Positions 23,109 to 33,372 of a stretch of DNA of 64,000 nt are shown one piece after another. A model generated the notes under the pieces. The model made no database searches. It had not been told where the DNA came from and worked only from the letters and a program-made list of their open reading frames with translations. Within the stretch, counting starts at the first letter, position 1. Each line of letters opens with the position of its first letter. The translations under genes were made by a program, and so were the position numbers. The DNA comes from Malus domestica (taxonomy: Eukaryota; Streptophyta; Magnoliopsida; Rosales; Rosaceae): positions 39,822,501 through 39,886,500 of the forward strand of contig NC_091671.1 in NCBI RefSeq assembly GCF_042453785.1. The letters are read 5' to 3'.

Positions 23109-23507
23109 TACAACCGGCATATACATAGGCAAACTTTTATTACTTTATCAATGTCAACATAACGCTATTTCAATTTTATTTTTATTTTTCTATGCACAGT
23201 GTGTCCACAATTTAACATCTGCGGAAGATGGGATATATGGATACTTCGCTAACAAGTAATTATTTAAACTAAACCAGATAAAGCATTTCCTTCTCAATCA
23301 AAAACATAACAAACAAAACTAGGAAAGAGATAAATGCACTGCAAACAGGTGACAGGTTCTAACTTCTCGCAAACAGCGAAAGGGTGAAGAAACTAAGAGA
23401 GCCTTTCTTCAACTTTGGTGAAAAGCTCTGCTGAGGAAAAGAGAAGTTTTCTATCCAAAAAAGTTTGATTGTTCGATTACCCATGAAAAATGGCTTGAGC
23501 AGATCCT

Positions 23508-25724
23508 TCACTTCTGAATATAATCTTTCAAGAAAGGATTTGTCTGCTCTAGGATTGCACTCCGTCGCCAGTTTTCCACTGCTCTCTGAACCGTAGCGTT
23601 TGCCTTGCGTATCTCCTCAGCAGAGGACTTGTGTTCTATGATCCCTAAAGGTCCAGGCTGCAGTACTTTCACCACAGTTTCCATCTCTCGCTCCAGCTGC
23701 CTAAGCAACAATAAACAGGAAATAATCCCAATTAAATGCAAATGACAAATAAGACAATATAGTAAGAAAAAACTCGCAAAATATAGAAAGAAAGACGTCA
23801 AGCACACAACTGACATTCAGCAGAAACATCACTCCCTTCTCTCAGATACATAACTTTTAAGGCCATTGGAACTAGTTTATAGCAAGAATTCGATACACAG
23901 GGTGTCAGAGAAGAGTCAACAACAACAACAACAACAACAACAACAAAACCTTTTCCCACTAAGTGGGGTCGGCTATATGAATCCTAGAACGCCATTGCGC
24001 TCGGTTTTGTGTCATGTCCTCCGTTAGATCCAAGCACTCTAAGTCTTTTCTTAGGGTCTCTTCCAAAGTTTTCCTAGGTCTTCCTCTACCCCTTCGGCCC
24101 TGAACCTCTGTCCCGTGGTCACATCTTCGAACCGGAGCGTCAATAGGCCTTCTTTGCACATGTCCAAACCACTGTAACCGATTTTCTCTCCTCTTTCCTT
24201 CAATTTCGGCTACTCCTACTTTACCTCGGATATCCTCATTCCTAATCTTATCCTTTCTCGTGTGCCCACACATCCAACGAAGCATCCTCATCTCCACTAC
24301 ACCTACGTGTTGATCCTTCACCGCCCAACATTCTATGCCATACAGCATTGCCGGCCTTATTGCCGTCCTATAAAATTTTCCCTTGAGCTTCAATGGCCTA
24401 CGACGGTCACACAACACGCCGGATGCACTCTTCCACTTCATCCATCCAGCTTGTATTCTATGGGTGAGATCTCCATCAAATTCTTCGTTCTTTTGCAAGA
24501 TAGATCCTAGGTAGCGAAAACGGTCGCTCTTTGGTATTTCCTGATCTCCGATCCTCACCCCTAACTCATTTTGACCTCCGTTTGCACTGAACTTGCACTC
24601 CATATATTCTGTCTTTGATCGGCTTAGGCGAAGACCTTTAGATTCCAACACTTCTCTCCAAAGGTTAAGCTTCGCGTTTACCCCTTCCTGTGTCAGAGAA
24701 GAGTCAAAAGACACAAATTCAACCCCTACTATTACACACGGCAAAGGACACAGTTTTCGTTTAATTCATGACCCCAACAGATGAAAAACCCCACAATTAA
24801 AACAATCCTGAAGGTTTTAACGAAACCCTTCGAATTCCCCTGTCCTTACAAAGGGAGATTAAACGGGGAAAGCGGTTCCTTCACCACAGCAGCAAGCAAT
24901 TTCAACTTGGGAACACGGCACGATCAGTGTCAGGCCAGCGGGTTAATCTTAGATTAATCAGTTCACCCCACTCTACAAAACATGACACCAATGCAGAAAC
25001 ATCACTCCCTTCTCTCGGATACATAACTTTTAGGGCCATCAGAACTAGTTTATAGCAAGAATTCGATACACAGGGCATCAGAGAGACAGCGAAGGACACA
25101 GTTTTCGTTTAATTCATGACCCCAACAGGCAAATCAAATTCCCTCTGTCATTACAAAGGGAGATTAAGCGGGGAAAACGGTTCCTTCTCCACAGGCCAGC
25201 AAGCAATTTCAACTTGGGAACACTGCACGATCAGGGTCGGGACAGCGGGTTAATCTTAGATTAATCAGTTCACCCCCACTCTACAAAACATGACACCAAT
25301 GCAGATACCGGAAAGCTGCAAATTTGTTTCTTTTACCATTCATATAACCATCCCGGCTTGAAACTCTTACTGGGAATTTTACAGGCGAAAGTAAATTAAT
25401 TTTACCAAACAACTACGGCCAATGAAAATTCCCATATGCCCTAGATCAATCTAACAAATCTGGGATATGCAGAAACCGAAACCAACAGACAAATTTAAAT
25501 TCAAAGCTTTGAACTTTAAAGGAAAATTAGGGTTAATAAAACAAAAATCTAACTACAGAAAACCAAGCAGGTTTAGAATCGAACTATCAGCCATTTTTTC
25601 GGAATCATTCGAAAACCCTAAAATTGAAGCGAAGAAACAAAGAAAAAAAATTTAAAAATTTAGATTAGGGTTTTACGTGGAGGTACCTGAAGATTCTGGA
25701 GAAGGGAAAATACGACCTGCTCAT
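23508..25724 (-). CDS. Small two-exon protein of unknown function, 76 aa
   Basis: Exon 1 (25,687-25,724) encodes MSRSYFPFSRIF and ends at a CAG|GTACCT donor. Exon 2 (23,508-23,700) follows a TTAG|G acceptor, and the split Arg codon keeps the frame. The product has 76 residues: a basic, aromatic N-terminus of about 13 residues that could be an organelle signal or membrane-surface helix, then a hydrophilic part with PGPLGIIEH (about 28-36) and an amphipathic region around ATVQRAVENWRR (48-59). There is no transmembrane segment. It looks like a conserved plant protein, but I cannot name its family. The 1,986-bp intron holds a LINE and an older tandem repeat. The unit 1 copy is broken. The splice model rests on consensus sites and frame continuity only. 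Confidence 0.65.
23920..24689 (-). mobile_element. 5'-truncated RTE-type LINE with 18-bp target duplication
   Basis: GTGTCAGAGAAGAGTCAA is present at 23,902-23,919 and again at 24,690-24,707. On the element's sense (-) strand the 3' end is a (TTG)n tail (CAA repeats from 23,920). The open frame is the C-terminal end of the reverse transcriptase ORF. Insertion is in the intron of the small gene, in the same orientation as that gene. Confidence 0.93.
23959..24744 (-). pseudogene. C-terminal part of LINE reverse transcriptase
   Basis: About 245 of the 261 frame residues lie within the element. They show the post-RT region of plant RTE LINEs: LNLWREVLESKGLRLS.SKTEYM, FRYLGSILQ, RPAMLYG.ECW, MRMLRWMCGHTR.DKIRNE and LQWFGHVQRRP. 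The endonuclease and the RT active site are lost by 5' truncation. The first residues of the open frame come from intron sequence. Confidence 0.9.
24720..25320 (-). repeat. Tandem repeat within the intron, about 300-bp units
   Basis: The series 'aaggacacagttttcgttta' ... 'gagattaaacggggaaagcg' ... 'cagttcaccccactctac' occurs at about 24,743-24,990 and again at 25,093-25,300. A linking piece ('cagaaacatcactccct') occurs at 23,820 and 25,001. Unit 1 has the series once (7,527-7,900), so the doubling is specific to unit 2. Confidence 0.8.
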
Positions 25725-25920
25725 CTCTCTCTCCCTCGCCCGATTGATCGACGATGATGCGCCGCCGTCTCCCTTTGTTCTACAACGGTTGCACGCAGAG
25801 AGATCTTCCTGCTCAAGATACCGAAACGTTGTCGTTTTCGAGCTTTCCCCTTGAAAACGCGCGAAGCGGCAAATGAGCGAAAAAAAAAGGAGGGAAGTTT
25901 AATTTAAAAAAATAAAAAAC

Positions 25921-25992
25921 GACTCTGCTGGGGATCGAACCCAGAATCTCTGGTTTCGTAGACCAGCGCCTTATCCATTGGGCCACAGAGTC
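25921..25992 (-). tRNA. tRNA-Arg (anticodon ACG)
   Basis: Read on the - strand, the 72-base cloverleaf has a 7-bp acceptor stem (GACTCTG with CAGAGTC), a D-arm TGGCCCAATGGATAAGGCG, an anticodon stem CTGGT/ACCAG around loop CTACGAA (anticodon ACG), and a T-arm CTGGG-TTCGATC-CCCAG. The internal A and B boxes are intact. It lies about 200 bp upstream of the small gene's start. Confidence 0.97.
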
Positions 25993-26062
25993 GAATTGTT
26001 AAGCTTCCAATCGATTTTATATATTTATAAAAAGCTTAATTCTAAGATGGAACTGAAATGTA

Positions 26063-26313
26063 GGCCCCAACAGGAATTCTTTGTGTAGGATGTCGCATCT
26101 CATGTACGTCATTAAAAATGTATTGATATATGATAACATGTTGGTACAGTTTGATATGGCAATAATGCCGACACATTTTTATGATATTATCTTAATTGTG
26201 ATACAAAAAAAATGTGTTGAAGTCATAAACAAATTGTACCAACATGTTATCAATACATTTTTAACGATGTCAACAGAATGCGACAACCTGCACAAAGAAT
26301 TCCTGTTGGGGCT
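26063..26313. mobile_element. MITE with about 85-bp inverted arms and TA flanks
   Basis: The left arm from 26,063 (GGCCCCAACAGGAATTC) pairs over about 85 bp with the right arm ending at 26,313 (GAATTCCTGTTGGGGCT). TA flanks both ends (26,061-26,062 and 26,314-26,315), which fits a Tc1/mariner (Stowaway-like) MITE. The transcript would fold into a long hairpin. It lies between the tRNA and the 3' end of the NPH3 gene. Confidence 0.8.
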
Positions 26314-26633
26314 TACAACGAACATGATCTTATCGTTTGTCTACAACATAAAAAGTTTCTAGAAATTAATAATTGTTACACAGTCACGTGATGTTACTAA
26401 CTCACATACTATAACATGAACATAAAATGTTTCGCCAAAAGTTCAAGGGATCTGTGATATTCATGCTATATATATAACAAATAGAATCTCAAATACACTG
26501 AAAAAAAACTGTCAAACTTATATTATAATTTAGAAAACGCACCACACATATGTATAATCATATGCTAATACAACAGTTATATATACTATACACTCTTGTA
26601 ACACTTGTATACATATTCACACTCCCCAGTTCT

Positions 26634-29600
26634 TCAAGAAACCGAATGGCGCCTTCGTTTCTGGAACAGAAATCTGGACTCCGAACGCGCCTTCCCCCCA
26701 AGAGGGTTGATACTATTGATCTTGAACAATGCACCGAGCTTCCCCAACTTTTTGGTGAAAGATTTGAACAGCTTGGTTGCAGGATGTGACTTTACAAGGT
26801 CTTGTTTCATAGAAACATGATCTTTTTCCAAGTCTGTCAGCCTCATTCGCATTCTCGCAACTTCAAGCTTCAGCTCGCGGTTCTCTCTTCTGACTGACGC
26901 GTAGTTGTCTCTCGGTGAAATGGCTCCGCTGCCTGCACCACTGCCTGATCTTTGAGGGATTTGTGTGGCGTTAATTGCCCCGAAGAAGTACTGGTTGTGG
27001 CCACCGTTCATTGCGTTTCTGAGCCTGATTTGCTCGAAGTAGAGCACTTGAACTGCCGTTTGTACCGGTAGCCTTTCATTCTGTGCCGCATGACTGCATG
27101 CTTCTTGGGATAGTTTCTGGCAGTCGATGGTTTTGCAGAGGCGGTAGCGTTCAGAGTCCTTGAGATTCGGATGGACCTATAAACAGAAACACAAATCCAG
27201 ATTGGCGTTGATCAACATCTTGAGAAGAAAAATGCATTCACAAATTTTAAAGGGAAATGATTTCCGCACTCCGTTTTTCTCCCCTCCATGCCTCTCTCCA
27301 TTCTAGCCGTTGGATTGAATGAGTAATAAGAGGAACAAAAACAAAAGGAGTATTGAGAGTGCGGAAATATTTTCTCGTTTGTAATAAAAAGTTGAGTTTT
27401 CCTTAGGACTTGCACACATTGACTGCGAGAAAAGCGAGAGCGAGAGAGAGAGATGTATTACTCACTTTGAGGAAGATATCCACAGCTCGGTAGAGTCCAT
27501 CGCTTATTATTCGAGCATGGTCTGGAAGTAGTTCTGCTAGAGCTATGAACCTTGACGGCATCAAGTTCGAGTCCAGTGCAACTTCTGCAAGATAATTGTC
27601 TAGCAACTTTGATACTTTCAGGATCGAACTTTGCTTAGGAGATCCAGGGCTGTCGAAATCATAAACCATTTCTCTTTCGTCCCTCAAGTGATTCTCTTCA
27701 TCATCATCATCCTCATCCAAGTTCAGAAATATCGAAAAGATCGTCAATACAGCATCTGTGTCATAGATTGTGCTGTGGTTGTTTCCGTGTGAATTTGCCG
27801 GAATCAGGATGTCTTCGAGAATTGCCTGATCCAGCTGCAGACCAATCCGTCTCTCTAAATCGGATCTGCAGGAAGCAGACGACGATGCTGCAATCGCAGT
27901 TTTCAACAAGCTCGAAAGAAATGCCATTGGAACTAGACTCTTCCTTGATTGTGTTGGAAGCAAACTGACTATAGCTTCAACAATGACACTTTGTTTGTTT
28001 TGCAGTTCTAAATCCAAAAGGCTTCCTTTTACCAATTGGTTATCTCGGATGACAAGTCCTTGAAGAGAATTATGAGCATAATTGATCAAAATTTTGCAGA
28101 TCAGGTCCTGTTTAAGACCCTTGGTTTTCAACGTGGATATAACACGTTTGAAGAAGTCGAGACTAAGCACTGTAAGCGCTTTTCCCCACCAGTCTGCAGG
28201 CGTTTCAGGTTGCATATTTGAAGCCGCTTTCTCAGGAAAGTTGTGGTCAAGTTTCAATAAGCCAGAGGTGAGCTGCTCTTTGCACACATTGTTTGCGATT
28301 GCGTTGATAAGCCTGCTTACCAAGTTGGTTTCTTCTGCTGCAGGCAAGAGGATTTCGCAGCGATGAAGAACTGATATCGACTTTGCTATGTTTGGGAAAA
28401 CCGTCTCCTTCAGATAAGCTTCAGTTCTGGTTTCCATGTTTTTCTCAGCATACTCTTCCGTCATTTCCAGAAAGTGCGCTACGCAACGAAGTGTGGCAAC
28501 ATTTGACTGCGTAATCTCAACATTAACTCCGTAACAGAATTTCGCAGCTAGCTCAAATCCCTCTGGTCCACCCGGAACAGAAGCAAGAATTATGCGTGAA
28601 ACTTTTGAATCTTTTGCTTCAAGCAACAGCTTCCGAATCCTTCCACTCCGAGAAACTAGAGGGAACTGCAACATAGTCACCATCACATTACTAATTCTCC
28701 TTCCTTTCATAATTCGACATATTTTTCATTTAATCGTCACACGACAATATCTTATCACTAGCTAATAAAACACAATAATTATTTTGTAACTGCAACAAAT
28801 TGAAACAATAGACTAGTTCTGAACCAATTTCACTCACCTTGTGAAGTGCAAGGCTTGATGCTCCTATCTCCACGGTAAGATCGCTAGAAACATCGGAGAT
28901 TGGCCTGTGACAAAGACAAAATTCGTTGAAAAATGGAATCGAAGCGAGGCAAGAATCAAAATCTGCTACAATCTAGAACTACAACATGCATACATTCTCA
29001 TATGTGCCAACATATCAAAAACCCTGCAAGGAACTTCTGTATTTTCCATGAAAGTACACTGCACACAGTTTCAAGTTCAATCCAAACATATGGACAGCGT
29101 GATCCTCCCTCTATGTAATCATGTTAGTGATTTGTTACAGAAGGACGGCCCAATAATTGCGAAATGAATGGTGGATTGGAGTGTGCACACGAAGAGTAAT
29201 GTTAGATTATGGTAAAGGATAAGAAAGCTGATTGAAGTCTGCAGAACTTGTGCTCCAGAATTGGAAAAGATTGACCAAATTCACCGGCCAGCAAAGATAT
29301 TGGGGCCCTCGTGATTGGCTAACCTAGCTGAGCGGATTCATTATTCTACGTGGCGGTGTAACAGTGATGCTGAATAAAGCCAGAACCAATGGAGAATTTG
29401 TACAACTGGTCCGTACATGTCTTCAGGGCCTACAGATGGTAAATGTACAACAAATAATTGATCCACAAAACATTAACTTGGGGTGGCAGTTGGCACTTCA
29501 AGAATATTATTAGTGAAATATGGCTGCATCTGGACAGCAATCAGCCCGGTCCACCTCGTGCCATTGTCGTTTCGATTTTCTACTGTCTGAAAAACACAGG

Positions 29601-30057
29601 CTCTGTTCTGACACTCAAATCCCAAAAAAATGCTAAAAAATAAACTCTATTTTCGTGTCCTTTCGTGTTGTATCGCGCTATCCGTATCCGTGTAACGTAG
29701 AGTTACTGGTAAGTGGAAACTACCATATGGCTCAAAGTTAGAGAAAACAAGGCTAAAATTGAAAAACAGAAAATTAAATGCAGGTAATCTGTCAAAAGTA
29801 ATAAGATTATAAGAGATGGACGAAAGCGGAACTAGGCGTAGCAAAGTTGGCTACCACAATGTGCACTCAAGTTCAATTTCCGCTCACACATTTTACTGTT
29901 TTAGATTAGACTAGAATATCGCTCAAAAAAAAAAAAAAAGCAGAAGATAAGGGGAACATTACCATTCAGTGGCATGCCTTATGCTTGAACTCGGACGAAT
30001 AGACCGCTTCCCGGAAATGCTAGGCTTCAGTTCACCAATGGTGACGACCCCCATCAT
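26634..30057 (-). CDS. NPH3/BTB-domain protein, At1g03010-like, 634 aa
   Basis: Four exons on the - strand: 29,963-30,057, 28,838-28,904, 27,466-28,665 and 26,634-27,176. All borders have GT...AG and the frame closes to 634 codons plus stop. The N-terminus has GKRSIRPSSSIRHATEW, then a BTB/POZ fold (about 32-135: DLTVEIG, HKFPLVSRSG.I, FELAAKFCYG), an NPH3 domain (about 212-480, starting DWWGKAL, with LPDHARIISDGLYRAVDI), and a C-terminal coiled coil (about 550-577) before a basic RRRHSVS end. NPH3/RPT2 proteins are plasma-membrane-associated signalling partners of phototropins and adaptors of CUL3 ubiquitin ligases; the target of this clade is not established. The gene starts ATGATG, so Met1 or Met2 is possible. 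The third intron carries a small MITE (27,250-27,378). Confidence 0.95.
27250..27378. mobile_element. Small MITE in intron 3 of the NPH3 gene
   Basis: The inverted ends 'gaaatgatttccgcactc' and 'gagagtgcggaaatatttt' enclose a pyrimidine-rich to purine-rich core. It lies wholly between the splice sites. Confidence 0.6.
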
Positions 30058-30864
30058 TCCTCGACCACCTTACGATCAGAGTTCCCACTCAAAATCCTGC
30101 AGCTTCAGGCCCACTACAAAATTTCAAGAGTCCCAAAGTTTCAACAGTATAAGCACTTTCACTAAAAGCCCGTAGCTGATTTCTCAAATTTTCAAACACC
30201 TTATGTTCATAAATTCCCACTCAAAACCCTGCACCACGAAATCCACTACAAAAAAAAGTTCAAAAGACTCAAACTTTCAGCAACATAAGCATTTTCCACT
30301 AAAACCCCATCTCAGATTTCCCACCATAAGCAGTTTAACTAAAACCCCATCTCAGAAATCTCACTTTCCAGTTCCACATTGCAGCATTTTTCTGAGGGAT
30401 GGTTTGAGGGAAGAGAGAAAATGAAAAATGCTGCTGGAGAAGAGAAAGCCACATGAAACCATGCAGGAACAAACGGGAGGGGACTTTGATACAATATAAT
30501 TACTTTAATGAGTGCCTGTGATAAGGTTTGAATCTAAAAAGTCAAGGAATTGCAGCTGCAAAAGCACTTTTCGGTGAAAGGTAGTGAGAGGGAGTGAATG
30601 AGTGAGTTGCTTTTACATGGTTAATGTTTGTGAGGGAATTTTGCAGGATTTCTGAGAGGGTTGCAGTGCTTTTGGGGTTGTAATCATGGCTAGTGAAAGC
30701 AACTCGCTTGAAGCTTTTGCTTAATTAAGTCCCTAATTATGTGTAAAGCTAATTAAAGTAGAGATTTAAAGGATGAGTGGGTTTACCTGATATAATGAGA
30801 ACCTCAATGCATCCACTTAAACTACAGGGAAATTCGAGATCCAAACATGCATTTCCATCGTATA
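30058..30864. other. Upstream region of the NPH3 gene
   Basis: This holds the likely 5' leader and promoter of the - strand NPH3 gene, with C-rich stretches at 30,060-30,370. No other gene is seen. Confidence 0.4.
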
Positions 30865-31678
30865 CAGTAGAACCTCGATAATTTAATAATCAATAAATTT
30901 ATAATCTGGTTAAATAATATTTTTGGCCGGTCTCGACTTTACGATAACATGCTAAATTAATAATTCGCTATAATTATTAGATAATATATATTATTAAAAA
31001 TTCATACAGATCCTACCTAATACATAAATTAATAATTTTCTGATACATAACGCTTATTATTTGACTATGATGCCTTCTTAAAATATGACTCAATTATTAT
31101 TTATTTCTTCTTGAAATTGATGTTATCTTGTATCTTATCTCTAACTTTTCTTGACATGACAAGAAGTTCTGATGTTGTTTTCTCATACTACAATCTACAA
31201 CATTATATTATTCAATGTCATTGTCGCTTTAAGAGCTTCTTTTCGGAAAAAAAGGGGCTCCATACTCCATAGTAAAACTAGCATCTTCGACTTCATCATC
31301 TTGAACAATGTACAATCTATTTTTGAAAAAAAAAATAAGTAGACTCTTGAATTTTATTTAGTTAAACAAATATATAGAATTGTTAGTTTATAAAACGAGA
31401 AATTAAATAGAATGTACAATATTTAAAAAAAAAATAAAGAATACTTTCATAAAATAATGAAATATTAATTTATCGATTACTTAATTTTCCACTAAATTAA
31501 TAGATTCCCTTGGTCCAAAACTATTAATTTAGGAAACCGTCATTGACACTCTAAAAATCTAATCGTGCACTCCTTATGAAAATATTTTTTTTTTCTTTCT
31601 AAATATAGAAAATTTGGACTGCACAATTAAATTTTTGAGTGCCAATAATAATTTCTTTAATTTATAGAGGTTTAACGG
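30865..31678. mobile_element. pogo-like Tc1/mariner element (Emigrant/Lemi1 type), 814 bp
   Basis: The left end CAGTAGAACCTCGATAATTT and the right end, reverse-complemented CCGTTAAACCTCTATAAATT, match the Emigrant-type terminus, with TA outside both ends (30,863-30,864 and 31,679-31,680). The interior is AT-rich with no transposase frame. A family A MITE (31,535-31,655) is inserted near the right end. Confidence 0.7.
31535..31655. mobile_element. Palindromic MITE, family A, copy 2
   Basis: The ends 'cattgacactctaaaaatct' and 'atttttgagtgccaataata' surround the family core 'aatatagaaaatttgga'. It is nested in the pogo-like element. Confidence 0.7.
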
Positions 31679-32464
31679 TATTCCATGTCACATAATCTCG
31701 TCCACTACAATTTCATCTATCTGTATTATAACACGGAAATTGATTATAATGCGAAACTGCACCATATGGAGGATTATATAATTGAATTACCGTGGCAACA
31801 CATGCTTGTATTAAATTTGCTTGTACGTATGTTTGTGGTACTCAGTGCTCTCGATGTGACGTTGTTGGACTCATGATGGCCTTGGATTGAGTCGATCGGT
31901 TGGCAATGATAACCCCATCAATTCTTTTTCTTTTGTGTTTGCTGGATGATCGGTTGGTGGTGAACAACATTTAAAGATTCGTCGTAATCAGTCAAAATTC
32001 AAAGGCACGGTAAACTGTTACTTTGACGTTTTGCGTTAATAATACAACATTACGTTAGTAAAAACTTATAATCTGTACAAATCGGCAAAGAAAAGTGTAG
32101 TTGTGTCAAGAAAGTCTTTCTCTAGAAAATCGATCGTTAAGTTAAATTTCTTTGTGAACAGTTGGCAATTGGTCCAATCCATATGCTGCTTCAACATTCC
32201 TACAGATGGCAGGGGAAAGAGAAGAAATTGGAGTGCCCTCCTCCGCTGCTTTAATTTGTTTTTTTTTAGGCACAAACATTGCATCAAATCACGAGTGACC
32301 AAGTGAACGGAGAGATTCTTGCATACATTGGGAGATATATCATTGGAGGGATTCAATGACTTGCAACTTAATGTTGCGTCCTCTCTTCTCTTCTGACATG
32401 GGACATGAGAATGAGTTCACCGTCGTATGACTGACCGACTATTATTAGTGGTTCCGAACATTAT

Positions 32465-32740
32465 GGTACCGTTTGGTACGTGGGACGGGACAGGACGGAA
32501 CGGAGTGGGACGAAGCGTTCCGTCCCACATTTGGTGCGCCTAAAACAGCTGGAACACACTGTTCCACGAGACGAGTTTTTGGTGAATTTTCGTTCCACCT
32601 CACCTCCTGGAACAACTTGTTCCACATCCGCAAAACACAAAATTATAACATCTCCGTCTCCTTCTTCTTCCTCCTTGTTTCCATCCGAGGGCATCTTTGC
32701 TCCCTCTCCGTTCCGACCCGTCTGCATGCCAAACGATACC
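32465..32740. mobile_element. Probable MITE with GGTACCGTTTGG ends
   Basis: The left end GGTACCGTTTGGTACG and the right end, reverse-complemented GGTATCGTTTGGCATG, form an imperfect inverted repeat, with TAT next to both. The GC-rich inside gives open frames on both strands without domains, which I do not call genes. Confidence 0.6.
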
Positions 32741-33372
32741 TATAGCATGTGTTGCCTGGGGCGTAAGGGGTGGAGAATGATAACTTGACATCATCCTCAC
32801 CTTCCTCCGGCTTATCAATCCCCTACCTAGTAAATTCCGAAAATGCATCGTTGAAAGAGCTGGGCCATTAGGTAGCATGAAGCACGTCCACTCATACCTA
32901 TGCACTTACAAGCGCTTTTATTATAAACGCTCTGAAATTTGAAATAACGATCCAAGTGTTTCTTAAAAAAAGCACCTGGAAGCTAGTCAGAAGCACTTTT
33001 GGCTGTCAAAAAGCATTGCTCATCAAACATTATGAAATAGAGTAAAAATTGCAGGCATACTTCATATTTGTAATCACTTGAAGTTGAAAGAGATGAAAAC
33101 TGAAAAGAAGACATGGGAAATTTCGATACTGCAGCTTTATTTGGAATTTATATTGGATTCCTGTAATATCGAATTGACACAAGCATCAACATTGTGTGTG
33201 CCTTTCCTACTACTGTGTTGGATAAACAGATTTGGTTGAAAGACCGAAATATGACACCCTTTGCACAATTGACCTCATTATACATTTACCGACGACATCT
33301 ATATAAACAGAAAGAGCCTTGGTGAAACCGCGATCCTGGAGATAGCGAACGAGCTGACTTTGGGTATTACGT

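Larger units (their letters stand above)
8246..25686 (+). repeat. Tandem duplication, unit 2, expanded by insertions
   Basis: This is the second copy of the unit. It is interrupted by the copia element (8,336-12,601), a hAT relic (14,023-15,320), a compound insertion (about 15,470-16,327), two MITEs near 17.1 and 17.4 kb, a 2.7-kb insertion (20,412-23,108) and a LINE (23,920-24,689). The junction between units lies at about 8,245, where the intron of the small - strand gene in unit 1 runs directly into the left end of unit 2. Confidence 0.85.

Noticed and set aside
32461-32905. Overlapping frames around 32.5-32.9 kb
   Set aside because: They overlap on both strands over a MITE-like inverted repeat and show no domain.
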